From Collinsella sp. (lineage in GTDB: Bacteria; Actinomycetota; Coriobacteriia; Coriobacteriales; Coriobacteriaceae): a stretch of DNA of 35,825 nucleotides. Below the pieces are notes generated by a model. That model searched no databases. It was given only the letters and a program-made list of their open reading frames with translations, and was not told the DNA's origin. Both the position numbers and the translations under genes were made by a program. Within the stretch, counting starts at the first letter, position 1; each line of letters opens with the position of its first letter. The DNA is taken from positions 1-35,825 of the forward strand of contig DXZS01000008.1 of NCBI GenBank assembly GCA_019419505.1, in the 5' to 3' direction. Shown here one piece after another: positions 7,658 to 14,637 of the stretch.

Positions 7658-9547
7658 ATGAACGGAGTTTTGCTCATGGTTGTGGCCGCGGCGGTGCTCG
7701 CCTGCGGCTATCTGGGCTATGGCCGATGGCTGGCCAACAAGTGGGGCGTTGACAAAGAGGCCCTCACGCCGGCCAAGCGCATGAAGGACGGCAAGAGCTT
7801 CTCGCCCGTCTCCGCCTTCACCGCGTTCTCGCACCAGTTCAGCTCGATCTGCGGTGCCGGCCCTGTTACGGGTACGATCGTCGCCATGGCCTTTGGCTGG
7901 CTGCCCGTCGTGCTCTGGGTCCTCGTCGGCGGCATCTTCTTTGGCGCCGTCCACGACTTTGGCGCCCTGTATGCCTCGATGAAGAACAACGGCAAGTCGC
8001 TCGCTCAGCTCATCGAGAAGTACATCGGCAAGACCGGCCGTCGCCTGTTCCTGCTGTTCTGCTGGCTGTTCTGCATCATCGTCATCGCCGCCTTCACCGA
8101 CATGGTCTGCAAGACGTTCATGTTCACCCCGGCCGTTGACGCTTCTGGTGCTGCTACCGGTGCCATCGACTTCACCAAGTCCTATGCCGCCGGCTGCGCT
8201 GGTACCATCTCCATCCTGTTCACCTTCGTCGCTATCGCCTTTGGTTGGGCCCAGAAGAAGTTCAACCTCACCGGTGCTACCGAGTTCGTCACCGGCGTGG
8301 TCCTCATGGTTCTCATGTTCGCCGTCGGTATGCAGTTCCCGGTCTACCTGGATAAGTTCCAGTGGTTCGCCGTCGTCATGGTCTACCTGGTCTTCGCTGG
8401 CGCTATGCCCATCCAGATGCTCAAGACCCCGCGTGACTACCTCACTTCCATCATGATGATCGTCATGATCGTTTGCGCTGTCCTCGGCATCGTCGTCCTG
8501 GGCGTCAACGGTCAGGCCACCATCACCGCTCCGGTCTTCACCGGCTTCTCCACTGCCTCCAGCATGATGTTCCCGGTCCTGTTCGTCTCCGTCGCTTGCG
8601 GTGCTCTCTCCGGTTTCCACAGCCTCGTTTCTTCCGGCACCTCTTCTAAGCAGGTCGAGAAGGAGCAGGACGCCGTCAAGGTCGGTTACGGCGCAATGAT
8701 CGTCGAGTCCTTCGTCGGCATCCTTGCCATCATCGTCGCCGGCATCATGTTCTCCGATATGAACACCGCCGGTACCGGCGCCCTCAATGCTGGTGTCGCT
8801 TCCACCCCGTTCCAGATCTTCGCCGCTGGCATCTCCCGCGGTATGCAGGCCTTCGGTGTTGACGGCACGCTCGCTACCGTCTTCATGACTATGAACGTCT
8901 CCGCTCTGGCCCTGACCTCGCTCGACGCCGTCGCCCGCATCGCCCGCACCTCGTTCTCCGAGTTCTTTGCCCAGACCAACGATGCTCTGGCCATCGAGTC
9001 CAAGGCCGGCTATATGAAGGTCCTCGGCAACCCCTGGTTCGCCACGGTCGTCACCCTGCTTCCCGGTCTCGCCCTCGCTTTTGGTGGCTATGCCAACATC
9101 TGGCCGCTCTTTGGTGCTTCCAACCAGCTGCTCGGCGGCATGACCATGATCACCCTCGCCGTGTTCTGCAAGTGCACCGGCCGCAAGGGCTGGATGCTCT
9201 ACGTGCCCGTCGCCTTCCTGCTCTGTTGCACCTTCACCTCGCTGGTCCAGAGCGCCATGGGTTGCATGACCGCCGTCCAGGCCTACGGTTTCTTCGGTAC
9301 CATCCCGGCTACCGCCACCACGGCCGCCGTTTCCGTCGCCGCCACCAAGGGCCTGCAGCTCGTCTTCGCTGTCCTGCTGATGGTCCTGGGTCTCATCGTC
9401 GCCGTCAACTGCCTCAAGGAGTTCTTCGGCAAGGAGGCTGGCTCCATGCCCGACGAGGAGCCCGAGTGGTCCGAGATGGGCAAGGCCGAGTATGGCCGCG
9501 CTGCTGCTGCCGAGGCTCCCACCGACGCCGAGGCTGCCAAGGCCTAG
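7658..9547 (+). CDS. cstA: CstA-family peptide/pyruvate transporter (carbon starvation protein)
   Basis: CstA-type proteins are proton-coupled inner-membrane carriers; E. coli CstA and BtsT take up peptides and pyruvate. The N-terminal signature is clear: FTAFSHQFSSICGAGPVTGTIV followed by GAVHDFGALYASMKNNGKSLAQLIEKYIG. About 16 hydrophobic segments run to residue 595, then a hydrophilic Glu/Ala-rich tail. At 629 aa it is between the shorter and longer (about 700 aa) family members. GAGGAGGA lies just before the ATG. Codon use is strongly biased to C-ending codons, unlike neighbours, which suggests high expression. Regulation is probably by the leader terminator at 7584-7622. Substrate cannot be read from sequence. 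Confidence 0.92.
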   Translation: MNGVLLMVVAAAVLACGYLGYGRWLANKWGVDKEALTPAKRMKDGKSFSPVSAFTAFSHQFSSICGAGPVTGTIVAMAFGWLPVVLWVLVGGIFFGAVHDFGALYASMKNNGKSLAQLIEKYIGKTGRRLFLLFCWLFCIIVIAAFTDMVCKTFMFTPAVDASGAATGAIDFTKSYAAGCAGTISILFTFVAIAFGWAQKKFNLTGATEFVTGVVLMVLMFAVGMQFPVYLDKFQWFAVVMVYLVFAGAMPIQMLKTPRDYLTSIMMIVMIVCAVLGIVVLGVNGQATITAPVFTGFSTASSMMFPVLFVSVACGALSGFHSLVSSGTSSKQVEKEQDAVKVGYGAMIVESFVGILAIIVAGIMFSDMNTAGTGALNAGVASTPFQIFAAGISRGMQAFGVDGTLATVFMTMNVSALALTSLDAVARIARTSFSEFFAQTNDALAIESKAGYMKVLGNPWFATVVTLLPGLALAFGGYANIWPLFGASNQLLGGMTMITLAVFCKCTGRKGWMLYVPVAFLLCCTFTSLVQSAMGCMTAVQAYGFFGTIPATATTAAVSVAATKGLQLVFAVLLMVLGLIVAVNCLKEFFGKEAGSMPDEEPEWSEMGKAEYGRAAAAEAPTDAEAAKA

Positions 9548-9587
9548 TCAGCTTGATGGGCTAGCCGTTCCATCCATATGACTCGGA

Positions 9588-9625
9588 AAGACCGGGTCCG
9601 CAACGACGCGGACTCGGTCTTTTTT
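9588..9625 (+). terminator. Intrinsic terminator of cstA
   Basis: A 14-bp stem (9588-9601 with 9608-9621, one G-T pair) with a 6-nt loop is followed by a T run reaching 9625. Confidence 0.9.
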
Positions 9626-9730
9626 CATGCAAAAGCGGGCGACGCCCGAGTGTTCTCGCAGATGTTTTGCGTGGATAAGGGCGCGCGTTGTACCATATAA
9701 ACGTATATGTGTACATATGAAAGGGGCCCC

Positions 9731-11914
9731 GTGGCCAAGACGGTATATTCCGATAACCAAAATAATGTCGATGCCCTGGCTGAACGTCTGAGCAGCCAGA
9801 CGTCGCTTTCTGCCGAGCGTGCCAAGCTGGTTGCCTACGACCTGCTCTGCCGCAAGGCGCTCAAGATTAAGTCGAGTGCGCTGGCGCAAATTTTTCGCTC
9901 CGTCGATAAGGAATGTGACACCAAGGCGATGCGCGATGAGCTTATCGCGGCAAATATCGTGACAAAGATCGAGGGTAGCGGCATTAACGGGCGCCCGGCG
10001 TTCTATACCATCAATGCCGAGATCCGCGATGTCCAGGAGCAGCCTGCCGAGTCCGTCGAAGTTTTTGTCGTCGAGGATTCCGCTGACGTGCCTGCTGTGG
10101 AAGAAGTTGCTCCGCGTGAGCATGTCGATACCGATGAGTTGCTTGATGAGAACGTCGTGCGTGCCTTTACGGCCAAGGCAGGACGCGGCGGTTTTGGCGG
10201 AGGTGGCAAGCGCGATGCGCAGCGCCGCGCCCAGCAGGAGCGCTTCCGTCGCGCCGTTGCTCAAAAGGGTGAGACGGATGCCGAGGCTGTTGAGACCGAG
10301 GTTGCTGCCGAGTCGCAGAAGCCCACGAAGGAGCAAAAGCCCGTGGAGGCCCAAGAGCCCAAGCGCCGTCGCGGTGCTCACTTTAAGGCTGCACAGCAGG
10401 ACGCCGTGCGTGAGGTTGAAGAGTCTTCTGAGGTTGCAGACGATGTTGAAGAGTCTGCCAAGAAGGCTCCGGGTTCATGCCGTCCCGGACGTGGTTTTGC
10501 GGGGCGCGCGTATCCCGTAAGGCATCAGGAGAAGAGCGAGCCAGCTTCGACCACTCAGGACGAGAAGGCCGAGAAGGCCGTTGAGCCGGCGGCTCGCGAA
10601 CAGAAGCCTGCTGAGCCGCAGCTTGAGGTTGATGCCGAGGCCAAGGGCCAGCAGCCTACTGATGAGCAGGCGGAGCAGGGCACGTCGAGCAAGCCTCGCC
10701 GCCGTCGCCATCGTGGGGGCCGCAGTTCCCATGCCGAGACTGCAGCCGAGAGGACCACGCCGCAGGACGAGGATGCGAAGGCCGAAGTTTCTTCGGGGCA
10801 GCCTAAGCGCCAGCCGGCGAAGGAGAGCAAGTCCGATCGTCCGCAGAAGCAGGCGTCTATGCCGAAGCGCGAGCGCAATTCCCAGGGCGATTCTAAGCGC
10901 AAGTCTCAGAAGAAGCCGGAGTCTGCCGCAGCAGATACTGCTGCCCGGCAGCCCGAGTCGGCCGTTCACGGCGAGGTCTCGGCGTTTGCCCTTGCCCGCG
11001 TTTTAGGCAGGCAGCTGCTCAAAGTTGTCCCTACGCCCACGGCGCTCTCTAAGATCAAGGAGCAGCAGACGCAGATCGTAAAGGTTGAGGGCAAGGACGG
11101 CAAAAAGGCTCCGCAGCGCACTCAGCACAACGAGATGTCCAACCGCAAGATTGCCGAGGAAATCGCAATCATCCAGGCTTGGATCGAGCAGAACCGAGGT
11201 GCCGATACGCCGGTTGCCTCGCGCCGCCAGCGTGCCTACCAGATCTTTAACGACGAGAAGGCTTTTGACGGCAAGCACGGTGAGCGCCTGATAAGGCGCA
11301 TGACCGAAAAGGGCATCAGCATGCAGGCGATCAAGGTCGTCCCCAATCGCCCCGTGCACTTTACGGGCTTCTTTACGCTGGGCGCCGACAAGCCGTTCAT
11401 TATGGTCGAAAACCTGGACACCTACGACGAGATCGTCAAGCTGCTGCGTGGCCGCAAGCACGCCAAGCTCTTTGGCATCAAGGTGGGCGGCGTGATTTTT
11501 GGCGGCGGATGCAAGGCGAGCGTCTCGCATGCCCTGGACGATTATCTGGCCGAGATTGGCTATCGCTTTAACTACGTCTACTACGTGGGCGATATCGACC
11601 GCGAGGGCGCGCGCATCGTCGAGCAGGCTCGCAATGCCAATGTGGTTGAGATTCGCCTGCATGCTGGCATGTACCGCGCCATGCTCGCCGAGCACAAGCG
11701 TCGCGTGAAGGCCGGCGGAGAGTGCGAGCCCGCGGCTGCCAACCAGGGCGTGCCGCAGAACTTGGCGGCGACGATCAAGGATCTGCCCATGGTCACGCGT
11801 GTGCAGTTCCGCAACGTGCTACGTGAAGGCGGGCGCATTCCGCAGGAGATTCTGATGACCGCTGACTATCGGGATGGCGACTCGGGAAGCTTCGACCGCA
11901 TGCTGAACAACTAA
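9731..11914 (+). CDS. Unknown protein with charged low-complexity middle and JetD/Topo VI-A-like TOPRIM C-terminus
   Basis: I do not recognise a named gene. From GTG 9731 (AAAGGGG upstream) the product is 727 aa; ATG 9707 in frame is possible but has no ribosome site. Residues 1-95 look like a winged-helix fold (RAKLVAYDLLCRK...KIEGSGINGRPAFYTI). Residues about 95-430 are Ala/Glu/Lys/Pro/Arg-rich and probably disordered. The last 290 residues are globular: FIMVENLDTYDEI (near 554), then GVIFGGGCKAS, then YYVGDIDREGARI (near 620). The Glu-Asn followed by GDIDxxG at this distance matches the TOPRIM of Wadjet JetD (DUF2220) and topoisomerase VI-A/Spo11, which cut DNA or bind metal there. No JetA/B/C partners are nearby. 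It stands alone, with its own terminator. The TOPRIM call is by eye. Confidence 0.65.
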   Translation: MAKTVYSDNQNNVDALAERLSSQTSLSAERAKLVAYDLLCRKALKIKSSALAQIFRSVDKECDTKAMRDELIAANIVTKIEGSGINGRPAFYTINAEIRDVQEQPAESVEVFVVEDSADVPAVEEVAPREHVDTDELLDENVVRAFTAKAGRGGFGGGGKRDAQRRAQQERFRRAVAQKGETDAEAVETEVAAESQKPTKEQKPVEAQEPKRRRGAHFKAAQQDAVREVEESSEVADDVEESAKKAPGSCRPGRGFAGRAYPVRHQEKSEPASTTQDEKAEKAVEPAAREQKPAEPQLEVDAEAKGQQPTDEQAEQGTSSKPRRRRHRGGRSSHAETAAERTTPQDEDAKAEVSSGQPKRQPAKESKSDRPQKQASMPKRERNSQGDSKRKSQKKPESAAADTAARQPESAVHGEVSAFALARVLGRQLLKVVPTPTALSKIKEQQTQIVKVEGKDGKKAPQRTQHNEMSNRKIAEEIAIIQAWIEQNRGADTPVASRRQRAYQIFNDEKAFDGKHGERLIRRMTEKGISMQAIKVVPNRPVHFTGFFTLGADKPFIMVENLDTYDEIVKLLRGRKHAKLFGIKVGGVIFGGGCKASVSHALDDYLAEIGYRFNYVYYVGDIDREGARIVEQARNANVVEIRLHAGMYRAMLAEHKRRVKAGGECEPAAANQGVPQNLAATIKDLPMVTRVQFRNVLREGGRIPQEILMTADYRDGDSGSFDRMLNN

Positions 11915-11917
11915 ATT

Positions 11918-11946
11918 CCGCCGTTCTACCGAACGGCGGTCTTCTT
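11918..11946 (+). terminator. Intrinsic terminator of the TOPRIM gene
   Basis: A 9-bp perfect stem (11918-11926 with 11931-11939) with a 4-nt loop is followed by TCTTCTT, 4 nt after the stop codon. Confidence 0.8.
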
Positions 11947-11952
11947 GACGCT

Positions 11953-12058
11953 GCGAGGGGCCCTGGCACGGCAATCTGACGTTCAACTTCGGCGGCGCGA
12001 CCAGAAGGTCAGCGCCGCCTTGTTTCACGTCACCTTGCCATACCAGGACCCCTCTCGC
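11953..12058 (-). repeat. Imperfect nested inverted repeat
   Basis: An outer stem of about 35 bp (11953-11987 with 12022-12058) has a few mismatches. It encloses an inner perfect 8-bp stem (11991-11998 with 12012-12019). Three of the mismatches are C-A on the + RNA but G-U on the - RNA, so the structure is more stable if transcribed on the - strand. The architecture matches the elements at 7154 and 29831, but the sequence does not. Confidence 0.7.
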
Positions 12059-12087
12059 TGTCACGTCCAAAACATCGAGGTCACGTG

Positions 12088-12117
12088 ACCTTCTTTGCGT
12101 TCGGAACTCGCGATAAA
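12088..12117 (-). repeat. Fragment of the nested-repeat core
   Basis: On the - strand this segment reads ATCGCGAGTTCCGAACGC and continues into the arm of a small palindrome. It agrees with the core of the element at 29831-29966 at about 28 of 30 positions. The long outer arms are not present on both sides, so it appears to be a truncated copy. Confidence 0.7.
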
Positions 12118-12208
12118 CCTAAGCCGGTGTCCCCGCTCTCCCGGGGCCTGTGGTTACTTGGTTGTTGCATGCGGCTCGCTTTTCGGAACAGGGCTGATAA
12201 TTCTAGAT

Positions 12209-12300
12209 GCAAGGCGCTCTTGGTCGTTATGGGCCTGGGGCGTCTGTCTTATATAGGTAGATTCCTTGCGGGTTCGAATCCCTCCGCTTGCTCACAAGAA
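12209..12300 (+). other. tRNA-like T-arm, possible tRNA remnant
   Basis: At 12268-12284 the sequence GCGGGTTCGAATCCCTC looks like a tRNA T-arm, and CGCTTGC at 12285-12291 could be a 3' acceptor strand. An imperfect partner (GCAAGGCG) lies at 12209-12216. No normal D-arm or anticodon arm can be folded and there is no CCA end. I treat it as a decayed tRNA or a chance match, not a working gene. The rest of 12118-12300 shows nothing I can name. Confidence 0.3.
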
Positions 12301-12335
12301 AAGCCTCCCGATCGGCTATGCGTTCGAGAGGCTTG
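12301..12335 (-). terminator. Terminator downstream of tRNA-Gln
   Basis: Read on the - strand, AAGCCTCTCG pairs with CGGGAGGCTT around a loop, and TTCTTGT follows. It lies 7 nt past the CCA end of tRNA-Gln. Confidence 0.7.
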
Positions 12336-12341
12336 TTTCTT

Positions 12342-12416
12342 TGGCTGGGACGGAGGGATTCGAACCCCCAACAGCCGGCACCAAAAACCGGAGTTCTACC
12401 GTTGAACTACGTCCCA
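12342..12416 (-). tRNA. tRNA-Gln (anticodon TTG)
   Basis: The - strand folds as a complete cloverleaf: acceptor TGGGACG with CGTCCCA, D stem GTTC/GAAC, anticodon stem CCGGT/GCCGG, T arm GGGGG-TTCGAAT-CCCTC, discriminator G and encoded CCA. The seven-base anticodon loop TTTTGGT places TTG at 34-36, reading CAA glutamine codons. Confidence 0.95.
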
Positions 12417-12447
12417 ATGTGTGGTGTTGCCCAAAAGCAACTCGTTT

Positions 12448-12476
12448 AGTTTACCTAATCTGCGAGGGCATCGCAA
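12448..12476 (-). promoter_or_regulatory. Probable promoter of tRNA-Gln
   Basis: On the - strand TTGCGA (12471-12476) and TAAACT (12448-12453) are 17 bp apart. Transcription would start about 25 nt before the tRNA. The -35 region lies inside the 3' end of the upstream gene. Confidence 0.55.
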
Positions 12477-13360
12477 ACGCCATCGAGCAGGCGTACGGCG
12501 AGTGTCTGCGCGTCGCTGGCCGTGAAGGTGCCGTTGTAGCGCGTCATGCCCGTGAGCTCAATGCGAATGCGAGCCGGCTTCTGCTGCGCGGCGACATTGG
12601 CAGTGCGGATGCGCTGGGCCAGGTTGTGGCACTCGGCGAGGGCAATCGTGGCGCGCGGTGCGGCGTCGGCGGGCAGCTCGTCGCTTGCAATCTCGAGCAC
12701 CAGGTCAACGTCGGTTGGGACCTCGGAGTCGCAGAGCATCATGCCGCTGTTGTCAGTCGTTGCCGTGGCGATATTCCACATGCGCGACGCAACACTGCGT
12801 GCGATGGGGTCCTCGCCGATAACGGCAATCTGGAAGCGCTCGAGCACGTTGGCGGCGCGAGCAAAACCGATGCGGGACTCGGCTTCGGTGACCGAGGGCT
12901 TGCCCTCCCACACATGGTGCAGGCGGTTGATGTAGGCGTAGGTGTCCTGGAAGGCCATGCCGTCGGCAAACAGGCCGACATTTTCCTGGAACTGCTGCAG
13001 GGCGGCCTCGGTATGCGGACCAAAGTAGCCGTCGTCTTCGCCACAGGCAAAGCCCAAAACGTTGAGAGCGCGCTGCAGGGCCTGCACATCGGCGCCATGG
13101 AAATTGGGCATGCGCAGATAGAGAGTGCGGTCGCCCAGCTTATACGAAGCGTCTACAAGGGCGCTCCAGCAGGGGATATCGACGGCATGACCGGCAGCAA
13201 GGCCGCTGTCGAGCCTGAAGGTGCTGACGGCCTGCTCAGTGGTGGCTCCAAAGTACTTGTCGGTGACTTCGGCGGCATCAATCGTGTAGCCGAGCTGCAG
13301 GAGACGAGACTGCACGTCCTCGACGGCTGCTCCTTGCATGCCCGTTGTAATAGGTTCCAT
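12455..13360 (-). CDS. Peptidoglycan-binding protein with degenerate amidase-like C-terminus
   Basis: The 301-aa product has two PG_binding_1 repeats, at about residues 5-70 (VEDVQSRLLQLGY...DKYFGATTEQAVSTFR) and 80-145 (VQALQRALNVLGFACGEDDGYFGPHTEAALQQFQ). The rest resembles the fold of N-acetylmuramoyl-L-alanine amidase type 3 near its end (RIRIELTGMTRYNG...DAQTLAVRLLDGVCDAL). The His/Glu zinc ligands of that family are not evident, so it is probably not catalytic. This recalls CwlM, the non-enzymatic amidase homologue that controls peptidoglycan precursor synthesis in Mycobacterium; the link is my inference. There is no signal peptide, which suggests a cytoplasmic role. AAAGGGG precedes the ATG. 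tRNA-Gln follows closely on the same strand. Confidence 0.75.
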   Translation of the reverse strand: MEPITTGMQGAAVEDVQSRLLQLGYTIDAAEVTDKYFGATTEQAVSTFRLDSGLAAGHAVDIPCWSALVDASYKLGDRTLYLRMPNFHGADVQALQRALNVLGFACGEDDGYFGPHTEAALQQFQENVGLFADGMAFQDTYAYINRLHHVWEGKPSVTEAESRIGFARAANVLERFQIAVIGEDPIARSVASRMWNIATATTDNSGMMLCDSEVPTDVDLVLEIASDELPADAAPRATIALAECHNLAQRIRTANVAAQQKPARIRIELTGMTRYNGTFTASDAQTLAVRLLDGVCDALAD

Positions 13361-13498
13361 GAACGAACCCCTTTCGGCGTACCATTCGTACTATTTGAGC
13401 GTCTGTCGGATAGACAACGCAAAGGGATGCATAAACATGCACTCAACAGTGTAGCAAGTTGTGCCTAAATACGCTGCTGACAGGTTTTATAACCCCCG

Positions 13499-14524
13499 TT
13501 AGTTAAGGCGCTCCACAAAGAAATCTGCCATGGAGAGGAACAGCTCGCGTGCGTGCGGATCAAGCTCAACGTTCTCGATGGCCGCTTTGGCCTTAGCGGT
13601 CAGGTCGAGCGCGTAAGTGTGGGCGTAATCGATGGAGCCGGTCTCTTGGAAGATCTCCACGGCGCGTGCGAGCTGCGCGGGATCATCGGTGCCCGAGGAA
13701 AGAATCGCCTCGACCTCGTCGTGGTAGCGCTCATCAGAGAGGGCATGTACGGCGACAAGCGTGCGCTTGCCCTCGGTGATGTCGGTGCGGAAGTCCTTGT
13801 TGGCGGCTTCCTTAGTGCCGACGAGGTTGAGCAGGTCGTCCTGAATCTGAAAGGCAAGGCCCGTGTGCAGGCCAAAGGCGCGCAGCGCTTCGATTTGCTT
13901 ATCGCTGCCGCCGCCGATAATGGCTCCGGCGGCAAGCGGCGTGGCTCCGCTGTAAAACGCGGTCTTGTGCGTAGCCATGTCCAGGTAGTCATCAACCGAG
14001 ATATCAAAGCGCCCGTCACGGACCCAACCCAGGTCGAGTGCTTGACCCTCGATGGTGCGGACGATCATCTCGGTAAGCTCGTGGAGCACGCGCAGCTTCA
14101 CGTCGGACTCAAGCGTAGGGTCGTCGAGAACCGTCTTGGTGACCATGGTGAGCGCCAGGTCGCCACAATTGATGGCAAGCCCCGTGCCCTCGGTAAGGTG
14201 CATGCAGGGCTTGCCTCGACGAAGCTGTCCGTTGTCGGCGATGTCGTCGTGGATCAGCGCGCCCGACTGGAAATGCTCGATGGCTGCCGCGGCGCTGCGG
14301 GCGCTCTCAAAGCTGCCGCCCACTGCGGTTGCGGCGAGCATACAGATAAGCGGGCGGTGGCGCTTGCCGGCGTTGGCCGTAAAAGCCGAGAGCGGCGCAT
14401 ACAGGTAGCGCTCGATATCGGCAGAGGTCGCCTGTCCGTCAAAGAACGTGGCCAGATGGTCGTTAATCTGGTCAAAGTGCTGGGCTAAAAAGCTGGTAAA
14501 CGGACTGGACACGGGTTCTCGCAT
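13499..14524 (-). CDS. Polyprenyl diphosphate synthase (trans-isoprenyl, IspA/GGPPS type)
   Basis: This family condenses isopentenyl diphosphate units onto an allylic diphosphate in the cytoplasm, feeding quinone or undecaprenyl carrier synthesis. The first Asp-rich motif is intact (LIHDDIADNGQLRRG), as are GKRHRPLICML and the KTAFYSG stretch. The second motif reads QDDLLN, with Asn in place of the last Asp, a known variant. ATG 14524 (341 aa) is preceded by AGAAAG; the ATG at 14563 has no ribosome site. Product chain length cannot be set from sequence alone. Confidence 0.9.
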   Translation of the reverse strand: MREPVSSPFTSFLAQHFDQINDHLATFFDGQATSADIERYLYAPLSAFTANAGKRHRPLICMLAATAVGGSFESARSAAAAIEHFQSGALIHDDIADNGQLRRGKPCMHLTEGTGLAINCGDLALTMVTKTVLDDPTLESDVKLRVLHELTEMIVRTIEGQALDLGWVRDGRFDISVDDYLDMATHKTAFYSGATPLAAGAIIGGGSDKQIEALRAFGLHTGLAFQIQDDLLNLVGTKEAANKDFRTDITEGKRTLVAVHALSDERYHDEVEAILSSGTDDPAQLARAVEIFQETGSIDYAHTYALDLTAKAKAAIENVELDPHARELFLSMADFFVERLN

Positions 14525-14637
14525 TCTTTCTGAGGTTGCATTGATGCAATATGCAGACAACATATTGCCACATCAGGGCGTTTAGCGCGGCAGTTTTGGC
14601 GATTTAGGACAACGGGCGTGCGTTTGATGGAGCGTGC

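Noticed and set aside
9731..11914. A full Wadjet (jetABCD) defence system
   Set aside because: Only a JetD-like C-terminus is present. The neighbours are a transporter and a tRNA gene, and no SMC-like JetC, JetA or JetB exists in the window.
12209..12300. A functional second tRNA gene
   Set aside because: The D-arm and anticodon arm cannot be folded, the acceptor stem needs a bulge, and no CCA follows.
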